22,325 nt of DNA from DASYUM01 sp036001225 (GTDB taxonomy: Bacteria > Methylomirabilota > Methylomirabilia > Rokubacteriales > DASRDR01). Shown here piece by piece: positions 15,302-22,213 of the stretch. The notes beneath the pieces are model-generated. The model saw only the letters and a program-made list of their open reading frames with translations. It was not told the origin of the DNA and made no database searches. Both the position numbers and the translations under genes were made by a program. The stretch is from assembly GCA_036001225.1 (NCBI GenBank), contig DASYUM010000093.1:1-22325 (forward strand), written 5' to 3'. Position 1 is the first letter of the stretch; every line of letters starts with the position of its first letter.

Positions 15302-16546
15302 TCAGCAGCTCTTGCAGGGCGGGTAGTCGCGCGAGTAGACGGGGTTCTTCAGGTAGTCCTCGGCCTTGTAGGGGCCGAACTGGGAGACGTTGGGGATCGT
15401 GTGGATCACGGTGTTCTGGAGCCGCCCGCCGACCCGCTCCACCTTCCGTATGTAGATGTTCTGGATCGGGTTGCCGAAGTCGTCGAAGCGCATCGGTCCC
15501 CGCGGGGCGTCGGAGAGGTCCACCTTGCGGAGCGCCGACAGGAACCGGTCCACGCTCTCGATGTCGCCCGCCGTCGCCTCCAGCGCCGCCTTGAGGGCGA
15601 TCCCGGCCACGTAGGTCCCCTCCGAGTAGTAGGAGGGGATCTGCTTGTACTTGGCCTCGTAGGCCTGGGCGAACTTCCGGTTGGCGGGCGTGGTCAGGGC
15701 GGCCGAGTAGTGGAGGGCGGTGACGATGCCGAGGGCCTCGTCGCCCATGGTCCGCAGGACGTGCTCGTCGGTGAAGGTGCCGCCGCCGATCAGGGGGAGC
15801 CGGGCCTTGAGGCCGACGTCGCTGAACTGCTTGGCGAAGCGCAGGGCGTCGGCCCCCGAGAAGACGGCATAGATCGCGTCCACGTCCCGCCGGAGCTGGG
15901 CCAGGTACGGCCCGAAGTCGGCGGTCCCCAGCGGCGGCCACAGCTTCTGCACCACCTGCCCACCGGCCTCCTCGAAGGTGCGGTGGAAGCCGGCCGCCAC
16001 CTCCCACCCGAAGGCGAAGTCGTAGGCGATCATGGCGACCTTCTTGTAACCGAGGTTGTCGTAGACCCACTTGCCGAAGGGATGCGACGGCTGGGCGCTC
16101 GACCACCCCGTGCGGACGATGTAGGGGCTGCGCTTCCGCTGGGTGATGTCCTCGGCCGAGACGATGGGGAAGATGGCCGGGACCTTCTTGCTGTCGATGT
16201 AGGGCGCGACGGCATAGCCGACCGCCGCGCTCAAGGGCCCGGTGACGAGGTGGACCGCCTGCTCCTCGACGAGCCCGCGCGCCTTGGTGAGGCCGGTGGC
16301 CGGCTTGCCCTCGTCGTCCTCGATGATGAGCTTGATCTCCCGGCCGGCCAGCTTGTACCCCTGCTCCTCGAAGAAGAGCTGGAGGCCGTTGATCATGTCC
16401 TTGCCGTTGGCGGCCAGCGGCCCGCTCGTCGGGACGAGGAGCCCGACCTTGATGGGCCCCTTCTGGGCCCACCCTCCGGGCCCTCCCACCACCAGGAGCG
16501 CGGCGACGACGAGGCCGACGGCGGCGATCACGGATCTCTTGGGCAT
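15302..16546 (-). CDS. Branched-chain-type ABC substrate-binding protein (LivK-like)
   Basis: Periplasmic type I binding protein (Peripla_BP_6), 414 residues. Seen: signal peptide MPKRSVIAAVGLVVAALLVV ending about GGWAQ, then IKVGLLVPTSGPLAANGKDM, LFFEEQGYKLAGREIKLIIE, DDEGKPATGLTKARGLVEE, a second lobe with KKVAMIAYDFAFGWEVAAGF and DAIYAVFSGADALRFAKQF, and a late MRFDDFGNPIQNIYIRKV. Start: ATG at 16546 with GAGGAGG upstream. The chain ends in PPCKSC, a terminal CxxC not typical of LivK and possibly a disulfide or metal site. No LivHMGF transporter genes are nearby. Relatives bind aromatic or short acids as well as amino acids; the ligand is not predictable. Confidence 0.92.
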   Translation of the reverse strand: MPKRSVIAAVGLVVAALLVVGGPGGWAQKGPIKVGLLVPTSGPLAANGKDMINGLQLFFEEQGYKLAGREIKLIIEDDEGKPATGLTKARGLVEEQAVHLVTGPLSAAVGYAVAPYIDSKKVPAIFPIVSAEDITQRKRSPYIVRTGWSSAQPSHPFGKWVYDNLGYKKVAMIAYDFAFGWEVAAGFHRTFEEAGGQVVQKLWPPLGTADFGPYLAQLRRDVDAIYAVFSGADALRFAKQFSDVGLKARLPLIGGGTFTDEHVLRTMGDEALGIVTALHYSAALTTPANRKFAQAYEAKYKQIPSYYSEGTYVAGIALKAALEATAGDIESVDRFLSALRKVDLSDAPRGPMRFDDFGNPIQNIYIRKVERVGGRLQNTVIHTIPNVSQFGPYKAEDYLKNPVYSRDYPPCKSC

Positions 16547-16577
16547 GGGGGCCTCCTCGGCTCGGGCCGGCTGGGCG

Positions 16578-17561
16578 TCAGGCGCGCGCGCGTTCCATGA
16601 ACTGCGGGCGAAGGGCCTGGCTCCAGTCGGGGATGGCGGCGATCTTCTTCTCCTTCAGGAGCCCCTCGGCGGTCTCCTGCAGGTAGGGGCGCAGATCGGC
16701 CGGGAAGCCGGGGTCCACTTCCACGCCGGCCAGCGCCCTGGCGAATGTTTCCCGGCTCAGCTTGTAGCCCTTCGAGGTGTAGAAGCCGTAGATGACGTCG
16801 GCCACCTTCGCCGGGTTCTGCTTGAAGTCCCGCCCGACGTCGAGCCAGGCCCGGAGGTACTCGACCACTAGGTCGGGGTGCTTCTCCACGAACTCGGGGA
16901 TGGCGGCCATGAACACCGGCATGCGGTCATAGTCGTAGAAGTTCACGACGGTGGTCGCGATGCCGTCGGCCTCGGCGATCGACGCGTAGGGCTCGACGGT
17001 GACGAACGCGTCGATCGACCGGGCGGCTGCCGCCGCCACCATCTCGTTCACGTTCATCTTGATCTCCTGGTAGTCGCCCTTCTTCAAGCCCGCGCGTGCC
17101 GCGATGATGTCCACGAAGATGTTGCCGGTGGAGGAGCCGGACTGGTTCCCGATGCGCATCCCCCGTAGGTCGGCGACCCGGGTCACCCCGAGGTCCTTCC
17201 GTACCATCACCCGCGCCGTCTTGCCGACCTGCTCGATCTGGGCGATGGCGACCAGCTTCCCCTTGTCGTGGCCGAGGATGAACGACTGGCCGGCGTAGGT
17301 TCCGAGGTCCACCTGCCGGGCGACCATCTGCTGCATGGTGAGGTTCCCGGATGGCACCGAGAACTCCTCGACCTTGAGCCCACGCCGCTCCAGGTGGCCG
17401 GAGCGGAGGAGGTAGTAGGTCGGCATCCCCCACATGTTGGTCTGGTAGCCCTGGCGGATGACGGGGGCCTGACCGCCGGCCGGGCGTGGGAGCAGGGCGG
17501 CCGCGGTTGCCAAGCCGGCCCCGGACAGGAGCAGCCAGTCACGCCGTGTCAGTGCCACCAT
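16578..17561 (-). CDS. Tat-exported ABC substrate-binding protein, NMT1/SsuA type
   Basis: Second NitT/TauT-class binding protein in the window, 327 residues and diverged from 955-1938. Seen: twin-arginine start MVALTRRDWLLLSGAGLATA, then VIRQGYQTNMWGMPTYYLLR, RRGLKVEEFSVPSGNLTMQQ, VDLGTYAGQSFILG, LGVTRVADLRGMRIGNQSGS, and AARSIDAFVTVEPYASIAE. The Tat signal contrasts with the Sec signal of the other copy, and may mean it folds before export. Start: ATG at 17561 with GGGAGG upstream; longer in-frame extensions lack protein-like sequence. It is 31 bases ahead of the LivK-type gene, so it is the first gene of this minus-strand run. No permease or ATPase partner is nearby. Confidence 0.9.
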   Translation of the reverse strand: MVALTRRDWLLLSGAGLATAAALLPRPAGGQAPVIRQGYQTNMWGMPTYYLLRSGHLERRGLKVEEFSVPSGNLTMQQMVARQVDLGTYAGQSFILGHDKGKLVAIAQIEQVGKTARVMVRKDLGVTRVADLRGMRIGNQSGSSTGNIFVDIIAARAGLKKGDYQEIKMNVNEMVAAAAARSIDAFVTVEPYASIAEADGIATTVVNFYDYDRMPVFMAAIPEFVEKHPDLVVEYLRAWLDVGRDFKQNPAKVADVIYGFYTSKGYKLSRETFARALAGVEVDPGFPADLRPYLQETAEGLLKEKKIAAIPDWSQALRPQFMERARA

Positions 17562-17651
17562 CGCCGTCCTCCCGGATCGCGCGCTGTCAGGAGCGCCTGC
17601 GCAGAATCTTAAGCCAGGGCCCCGCGGCTTGACCACCCCGTCCGCGGAGGA

Positions 17652-17667
17652 GGCCGTCGAGGCCCCC
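17652..17667. repeat. 16-base intergenic repeat shared with 738-753
   Basis: GGCCGTCGAGGCCCCC here is identical to 738-753. It lies just beyond the 3' end of the small minus-strand frame at 17675-17869. The hairpin around GTCGA is imperfect here (one A/C mismatch), unlike the perfect stem at 736-752. Confidence 0.5.
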
Positions 17668-17674
17668 CGGGGTC

Positions 17675-17869
17675 CTAGAGGCCGAGCCGTTCCTTGAACG
17701 CGCGCACGCGGTCGCGGGCGACCTCGAGGTCGGTGCGCTTGTCGTTGAGCCGAACCATCAAGCGGCCGCCGAACCAGGCGTGTCGCGCGGAATCGGACGA
17801 AAGGCAGAACAATCGGATGAACCGCCCGGATCGGACGACGAAGGCGCACCCGGCGCCGAGGCCCCGCAT
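17675..17869 (-). CDS. Possible small protein of unknown function
   Basis: A 64-residue frame from ATG 17869 that I do not recognise. It begins MRGLGAGCAFVVRSGRFIRL, has a middle DSARHAWFGGRLMVRLNDKR, and ends in a helix-like basic/acidic segment DLEVARDRVRAFKERLGL, which looks more like protein than the GC-driven false frames around it. A weak AGAAG precedes the start. The frame stays open far upstream, but that part is antisense to the gene at 17897-18598. It would be divergent from the envelope cluster. Could still be spurious. Confidence 0.4.
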   Translation of the reverse strand: MRGLGAGCAFVVRSGRFIRLFCLSSDSARHAWFGGRLMVRLNDKRTDLEVARDRVRAFKERLGL

Positions 17870-17896
17870 CGCTTCTGTGCTAGATTTGCCTGCGAC

Positions 17897-18598
17897 ATGC
17901 CCCCCTTCCGGACGGTTCCGGCGTCGCGCGGGGCCTGGGTCCTGGCCGGCACGCTCGCGCTCCTGGTGGCGGCGCCGTCCCTCGCCCGGGCCAACGGGGA
18001 CCCGGCGGCCAGCGGACCGCCGACCGTCTTCGAGCGCTTCGTGCTGTGGGCCTGCTCGCCCTGTGTCCGGGAGTCGTACCCGGTCACGTCGCTGGCGGTG
18101 GCCCCGCTCACGCTGTCCGGCTTCCCGCGACTGGCGGCCGGCGCGTCGCGGCCGGGCGAGATCACGATCGACGTGCTCCGGGCCCAGCAGCCCGGCCGGC
18201 CCGGCTGGACGTCGCTCGCGCTGCGAGTGACTCTGTCGGTCATGACCGGCCCCGGGGGCGAGACGTACCGTCTCGGCACCGGTCTGCTGGACGCGGTCGA
18301 CGTGCCGGCGCTCGCCCAGGCCGTGGCCGACATGGCCGGATTCTCGACGCCGCCCGCGGCCAATTCGAGCGCGGACAGCGTCGACATCGACTTCCACGGC
18401 GGCTCGCTGCGGGTCGGCGTGCTGCGCATGCGCGGGGATGCGGTCGCGTACGTCCAGACCGGTGACCTGCCGACGCTCATGCAACGGGCGGTCTGGGAGA
18501 TCCCCACGACGCTCTACCTGCTCGTCAAGGACCTGCCCGCCCTGGCGGCCGCGCTCGGCCAGGCGGCGGCTATCATCGAGAAAGTGCGCGGCCAATGA
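17897..18598 (+). CDS. Exported protein with CxxC motif, unknown function
   Basis: Protein of 233 residues that I do not recognise. Seen: signal peptide with GAWVLAGTLALLVAAPSLAR and cleavage near ARA-N, then FERFVLWACSPCVRES with a Cys53-Ser-Pro-Cys56 pair, a beta-rich middle (SLALRVTLSVMTGPGGETYR), DSVDIDFHGGSLRVGVLRMR, and a C-terminal helix pair with YLLVKDLPALAAALGQAAAI. The CxxC could be a redox or metal pair, but there is no thioredoxin fold sequence around it. First gene of a four-gene plus-strand cluster: its stop overlaps the start of the cupredoxin-like gene (ATGA at 18595-18598). The ATG at 17897 has only a weak ribosome site. Confidence 0.78.
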   Translation: MPPFRTVPASRGAWVLAGTLALLVAAPSLARANGDPAASGPPTVFERFVLWACSPCVRESYPVTSLAVAPLTLSGFPRLAAGASRPGEITIDVLRAQQPGRPGWTSLALRVTLSVMTGPGGETYRLGTGLLDAVDVPALAQAVADMAGFSTPPAANSSADSVDIDFHGGSLRVGVLRMRGDAVAYVQTGDLPTLMQRAVWEIPTTLYLLVKDLPALAAALGQAAAIIEKVRGQ

Positions 18599-18960
18599 AC
18601 CGGCCCGGGAGGCTGCGGCGGGCCGGTCTGAGCGTGCTCGCCGGGCTGTGTATCCTCGCCGCGGGCGCCGGCGCGGTGGCCGAACCACGGGTCATCGACC
18701 TCGCGCTCCGCGACGGAACGCTTCCGGCGGACCGGCGCGTCGTCCGGGTCCAACAGGGCGACGACATCACCCTGCGATGGACGACCGATCGACCCCTCAC
18801 GCTGCACTTGCACGGCTACGACATCGAGGAGAAGCTCGTTCCGGGGCCGCCGGTCGTCATGCGCTTCACGGCCCGCGCCACCGGGCGCTTCCCGATCGAG
18901 ACCCACGACGCGAGCGGCGCCGAGCGCACGGTCGGCTATCTCGAGGTCCATCCGCGCTGA
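18595..18960 (+). CDS. Exported cupredoxin-like protein lacking the cysteine ligand
   Basis: Protein of 121 residues: basic start MNRPGRLRRA, signal segment LSVLAGLCILAAGAGAVA, then a single beta-sandwich domain of cupredoxin type with VVRVQQGDDITLRWTTDRPL, LHLHGYDIEEKLVPG and RFTARATGRFPIETHDASGA. Candidate metal residues are His71, His73 and His104. The only cysteine (19) is in the signal peptide, so a blue-copper Cys ligand is absent; any metal site would be of another type, or the domain may be structural. The GYDIE...PG...F.A..TGRFPIE pattern is that of a recognisable group of cupredoxin-domain proteins of unknown role. It overlaps the preceding gene by four bases and is 10 bases before the membrane-protein gene, so it is very probably part of the same envelope system. 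Confidence 0.83.
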   Translation: MNRPGRLRRAGLSVLAGLCILAAGAGAVAEPRVIDLALRDGTLPADRRVVRVQQGDDITLRWTTDRPLTLHLHGYDIEEKLVPGPPVVMRFTARATGRFPIETHDASGAERTVGYLEVHPR

Positions 18961-18970
18961 TCCCGGCTCG

Positions 18971-20503
18971 ATGACCGCTCGCCGACATTGGACGCCGCTG
19001 GCGGCCTGGGCGGTTCTCGCGCTGAGCGCCCCCCGGTCTGCCCTCGCCCACGGCATCGGCCAGCGCTACGACCTGCCGATCCCGCTCTGGCTCTGGGTCA
19101 CGGCCGCCGCGGCCGCCGTCGCCCTCTCCTTCGCGATCATCGGGCTCTTCGTCACGGCCAGCCCCGGCGTCCGGGGCGACTGGCGGGTGAACCTGCTGCG
19201 CCTCCCGGCCGGCCGGCTGCTCGCCGACGGGCGGACGCGGGCCGCGGCCCGGGCCGTCGCCGTCGCGCTACTCGCGCTGATCCTGGTCGCGTGCCTGCTC
19301 GGCGATCAGAGCCCGACGCGGAACATCGCCCCCACCGCCATCTGGGTGGCGTGGTGGGTGGGCTTCGCCTACCTCTCGGCCCTGGTGGGGAACCTGTGGG
19401 CGGTGACCAACCCCTGGTCGGCGATCTTCGGCTGGGGCCAGGCCCTGCTCGGGTCACGGCGGGCGGCCCTCCGGTATCCGGCGTGGCTCGGTGCCTGGCC
19501 GGCCGTCATGCTGTTCGTCGCTTTTGCCTGGATCGAGCTCGTCTTCACCGGCCGGACGATCCCGGCCCAGCTCGGCGTCCTGATCATCGGCTACTCGCTG
19601 CTCACCTGGACGGGCATGGCCCTGTTCGGGCGCACCGCCTGGCTGCGCCAGGGCGACCCGTTCGGGGTGGCCTTCGGGGTCCTCGCCCGGTTCGCCCCGA
19701 CGGAGATCCGCGTCACCGATCGGGACGCCTGCCGGCGGTGCGGGCATGCCTGCCCGGGACCGGACGGGAGCTGCGTCGATTGCGGGGAGTGCTTCGACCG
19801 GGCCTCGCCGTCCCGGCGGGAGTGGAACCTGCGCCCCTTCGGGGCCGGGCTGCTCGAGAGCGGCGACATCTCGCCGTCGATGGTCGTCTTCGTTCTGCTC
19901 CTGCTCTCGACGGTGACCTTCGACGGGTTCACCGCGACGCCGGCGTGGTCCCGGCTGGAGCGCGCGCTCTACGCGTCGCTGATCCCCCTCGGCGAAGCGC
20001 GGCTCACCCTCATCGGGACCCTGGGACTGCTGGTGTTCCCGGTGGTCTTCCTGCTCGTCTACCTCCTCTTCGCCCGCGGGATGGCGTGGGCCGCGGGCGA
20101 CCCGCTCTCCACGGCGACGGTGGCCCGCCGTTTCGTGCTGTCGCTGGTGCCGATCGCCATCGCTTACCACCTGGCCCACTACTTCACGTATCTGCTGATC
20201 CAGGGCCAGCTCATGATCCGGCTCGTCTCCGACCCGCTGGGGCTCGGGTGGGACCTCTTCGGCACCGCCCGCTACCGGCCCGACATCGGGATCGTGGGCG
20301 CCCGCTTCGTCTGGTACACGGCCGTCATCGCCATCGTCCTCGGCCACGTCATCGCGGTGTACGTCGCCCACGCCGTCGCCCTCCGCGAGTTCCCGGATCG
20401 ACGGGCCGCGCTCCGCAGCCAGCTGCCGATGCTGGTGCTCATGGTGGGCTACACCGCGGTGAGCCTCTGGATCATCGCCCAGCCCATCGTGGAGTCCCGA
20501 TAG
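18971..20503 (+). CDS. Polytopic membrane protein with six-cysteine loop
   Basis: Membrane protein of 510 residues with about ten or more hydrophobic segments. Seen: a first segment ending SALAHGIGQRYDLPIPLWLW, where the His-Gly and DLPIPLW motif is a hallmark of this poorly described family; repeated segments such as AVALLALILVACLLG, TAIWVAWWVGFAYLSALVG and VMLFVAFAWIELVF; then a non-membrane loop with Cys254, 257, 261, 268, 271 and 274 (CRRCGHAC...CVDCGEC), suited to a zinc or iron-sulfur site; and in the second half HLAHYFTYLL with two histidines in or near a membrane. Some relatives carry the name fenitrothion hydrolase in databases, as I recall, but I have no basis to claim that activity. 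It follows the cupredoxin-like gene by 10 bases and the cupin gene comes 23 bases after. Its role is unknown; a metal-linked envelope process is an inference. Confidence 0.85.
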   Translation: MTARRHWTPLAAWAVLALSAPRSALAHGIGQRYDLPIPLWLWVTAAAAAVALSFAIIGLFVTASPGVRGDWRVNLLRLPAGRLLADGRTRAAARAVAVALLALILVACLLGDQSPTRNIAPTAIWVAWWVGFAYLSALVGNLWAVTNPWSAIFGWGQALLGSRRAALRYPAWLGAWPAVMLFVAFAWIELVFTGRTIPAQLGVLIIGYSLLTWTGMALFGRTAWLRQGDPFGVAFGVLARFAPTEIRVTDRDACRRCGHACPGPDGSCVDCGECFDRASPSRREWNLRPFGAGLLESGDISPSMVVFVLLLLSTVTFDGFTATPAWSRLERALYASLIPLGEARLTLIGTLGLLVFPVVFLLVYLLFARGMAWAAGDPLSTATVARRFVLSLVPIAIAYHLAHYFTYLLIQGQLMIRLVSDPLGLGWDLFGTARYRPDIGIVGARFVWYTAVIAIVLGHVIAVYVAHAVALREFPDRRAALRSQLPMLVLMVGYTAVSLWIIAQPIVESR

Positions 20504-20526
20504 GCCATGGAAAGGAGAACGCCGAC

Positions 20527-20868
20527 ATGAAGACGGCGCTGGTGATGGTCGCGGTCCTGGCGGGCGCGCTGGTCCCGGCGGCGGTGGCCGCGCAGATGCC
20601 GGCCAGTCAGGTGGTCTTCGAGAACCCGTCGGTCCGCATCGCGGTCCTGACGTTCGTGCCCGGCGGCGCCACCGGCCGTCACCAGGGGATCGAAGCCGAG
20701 ATCGGGATCGTCATCGACGGCGAGCTGACCGTCGAGAGCCCGACCGGACGGCAGAGCCTGCGCCCGGGCTCCGTCTACTGGATGCCCGGGCTCACCCCCC
20801 ACGACGTCCGCAACGAGAGCGGCCGGCCGGCCACCATGTGGGACATCTTCCTCAAGCGCTGCGATTGA
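20527..20868 (+). CDS. Exported single-domain cupin
   Basis: Small cupin of 113 residues with a signal peptide (MKTALVMVAVLAGALVPAAV, cleavage near AAAQ). The two cupin motifs are visible: GRHQGIEAEIGIVIDGELTV (one His and Glu kept, with the usual HxH reduced to HxG) and LRPGSVYWMPGLTPHDVRNE with the motif 2 histidine. Metal binding is therefore possible but not typical. The start has AAGGAG upstream. Last gene of the plus-strand envelope cluster, 23 bases after the membrane-protein gene. Related exported cupins often have no known activity; sensing or isomerase roles are possible. Confidence 0.85.
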   Translation: MKTALVMVAVLAGALVPAAVAAQMPASQVVFENPSVRIAVLTFVPGGATGRHQGIEAEIGIVIDGELTVESPTGRQSLRPGSVYWMPGLTPHDVRNESGRPATMWDIFLKRCD

Positions 20869-21015
20869 CGCGCCGGCCTCGCGCCCGGCCCTGCGCGGCC
20901 GGCGACCACCGCTCCGCCTCCGCCCAACGTCGGCCCGCGACCGTCCGACCGGCCGGGCGGCCGCCGCGGCCGATGGCAAAACTCAAGTCTTCGGAGAACG
21001 CGTCACAGTCCCGTG

Positions 21016-21021
21016 TATACT
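21016..21021 (+). promoter_or_regulatory. Likely -10 box of the toxin-antitoxin-like operon
   Basis: TATACT, five of six matches to the sigma-70 -10, lies 26 bases before the GTG at 21047. A matching -35 is not clear (TTCGGA at 20990-20995 would be 20 bases away). The local drop in GC supports a promoter here. Confidence 0.45.
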
Positions 21022-21046
21022 GAGGCCAAGCCACGGAGCGATCAGC

Positions 21047-21271
21047 GTGACGCGAGTCGACCAGATTTTGCGCAGTGACCCCGACATTCTCGGTGGCACT
21101 CCGATCTTCGTCGGCACCAGGGTGCCGGTCCAGTCCCTCTTCGACTACCTCGAGGGTGGCGAGACGCTCGACGAGTTCCTCCGACAGTTCCCGTCCGTGA
21201 AACGCGACCAAGCCATCGCCGCGCTCGACCTCGCACGCGACTCACTCCTGGCCGGTGCGCGTCCTTCTTGA
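21047..21271 (+). CDS. DUF433 antitoxin-like protein
   Basis: A 74-residue DUF433 protein: DPDILGGTPIFVGTRVPVQS followed by LFDYLEGGETLDEFLRQFPS and a helix with QAIAALDLARDSLL. This winged-helix-like family commonly acts as the antitoxin or DNA-binding partner of PIN-like proteins (VapB45-type). Start: GTG at 21047 with GGAG upstream. Its end overlaps the start of the DUF5615 gene by 17 bases, the usual arrangement for such pairs, so the two are co-translated. It probably binds the promoter at 21016 to autoregulate, by analogy only. Confidence 0.88.
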   Translation: MTRVDQILRSDPDILGGTPIFVGTRVPVQSLFDYLEGGETLDEFLRQFPSVKRDQAIAALDLARDSLLAGARPS

Positions 21272-21644
21272 CGAGCACCTGCCGGTAGACCTCGCTCCGG
21301 AACTCCACGGCCACGAGGTCGACACCGTCGTCGGCCGTGGCTGGGTTGGCATCAGAAACAGCGACCTGCTCCGCCGCATGCGTGGCGATTACGATGTGTT
21401 CGTCACGATGGACCGCGGCATCGAGTTCCAGCAGAACATTTCGGCGCTCCCCTTCGGTGTAGTCCTCGTCCGCGCTGCGTCCAACCGGTTGCCGCATCTG
21501 CGCCCGCGGGGCGCTGGTCAGCTGCTGGGCCTCATGCTGGCAGCGACACTCCCCTCAGTCCTGGGGACGAATCGCCCTATTTCGACTGGATCCGGGCGAT
21601 CGCTCGGGTCACCATCGGATGCGAGATCGCCTCGTCCTCTGTGA
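21255..21644 (+). CDS. DUF5615 PIN-like toxin, C-terminus altered
   Basis: PIN-like (Mut7-C/DUF5615) protein, presumed ribonuclease toxin of the pair. Seen: RVLLDEHLPVDLAPEL with the acidic Asp6-Glu7, HEVDTVVGRGWVGIRNSDLL, DYDVFVTMDRGIEFQQNI with the second acidic site, and LPFGVVLVRAASNRLPHLRP. These cover about 85 residues as expected. After HLRP, relatives continue with a helix such as LVxALLxA and a PGxV end; here the text becomes low-complexity Gly/Ser/Arg-rich to residue 129 and runs 68 bases into the convergent gene. A small insertion or deletion near 21500 is possible, so the true end is uncertain. Start: GTG at 21255 inside the antitoxin gene. Confidence 0.8.
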   Translation: MRVLLDEHLPVDLAPELHGHEVDTVVGRGWVGIRNSDLLRRMRGDYDVFVTMDRGIEFQQNISALPFGVVLVRAASNRLPHLRPRGAGQLLGLMLAATLPSVLGTNRPISTGSGRSLGSPSDARSPRPL

Positions 21645-22137
21645 GGCCAAGCCTCCCCAGGATCGGCTTGATCGACTCAGTCTGGCGTTGGAGCAGTGCG
21701 TCGTCGAGCGACAGATGGAATGTCACTCGGGCCCTCGCACCCAGACGATCGGCAAAGCCCAGGATCGCCTCGTCGGCCACTCGTGCCTCGTTGCGGCCGC
21801 AGACGAGCACCTCCACCCGGACGCCGGCGCCGGGCTCCACATCGGCCGGAAGGGTTCCCACGAGTGCGACGGCTACCGACCCGACCCGACCGAGCTGGTG
21901 CCGCAGGGCGTCGCCCCCGAACAGGTCACGGCAGCGCAAGGGCTGATGCTGCGCGAGAGCCCCGACCAGCTCGTCGAAGTCCGTCAGCGCCAGCGCGACG
22001 ACCAGCACGCTCTGCCCCGCTCCGGCGACCCGCTCGACTTCGCGACGAATGCCGGTCAGCCTGGCGGCGCGAGACATCCACACGCAGTCCTCGGCGCGGG
22101 TGGCGCGATTGCCTTTCCCAAATAGCCATTGCAGCAC
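21577..22137 (-). CDS. Small SecA-scaffold-like protein
   Basis: Protein of 186 residues whose C-terminal third reads like the end of the SecA motor scaffold: ARVTFHLSLDDALLQRQTES, then ILGRLGLTEDEAISHPMVTR and AIARIQSK, compared with the SecA pattern of F-LSLEDDLL, RLG-EDE-IEH-MV-RAIE-AQ. The N-terminal part (ATRAEDCVWMSRAARLTGIR, then SVLVVALALTDFDELVGAL) resembles the partner segment seen in small SecA-like proteins. The full motor (Walker motifs) is absent, so it is not an ATPase on its own. A degenerate fragment or a specialised family are both possible. The start GTG at 22137 gives the hydrophobic MLQWLFGKGN opening; no strong ribosome site is seen. It converges with the toxin gene, overlapping its 3' end. 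Confidence 0.72.
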   Translation of the reverse strand: MLQWLFGKGNRATRAEDCVWMSRAARLTGIRREVERVAGAGQSVLVVALALTDFDELVGALAQHQPLRCRDLFGGDALRHQLGRVGSVAVALVGTLPADVEPGAGVRVEVLVCGRNEARVADEAILGFADRLGARARVTFHLSLDDALLQRQTESIKPILGRLGLTEDEAISHPMVTRAIARIQSK

Positions 22138-22213
22138 GGGACGCTCTGGCTACCGGACTACCGCGCGGACTCGGCCGCGCCGCCCGGCACCTGGTGGGCA
22201 CCCGCGGGCGGGG

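Noticed and set aside
17870..18688. Upstream extension of the small minus-strand frame at 17675-17869
   Set aside because: It lies antisense to the CxxC exported-protein gene and has no protein-like composition, so only the last 64 codons were considered.
18988..20526. Long plus-strand frame ending at 20868 as one 626-residue protein
   Set aside because: Only its last 113 codons (from 20527) read as protein (cupin with signal peptide). The rest is a shifted frame of the membrane-protein gene.
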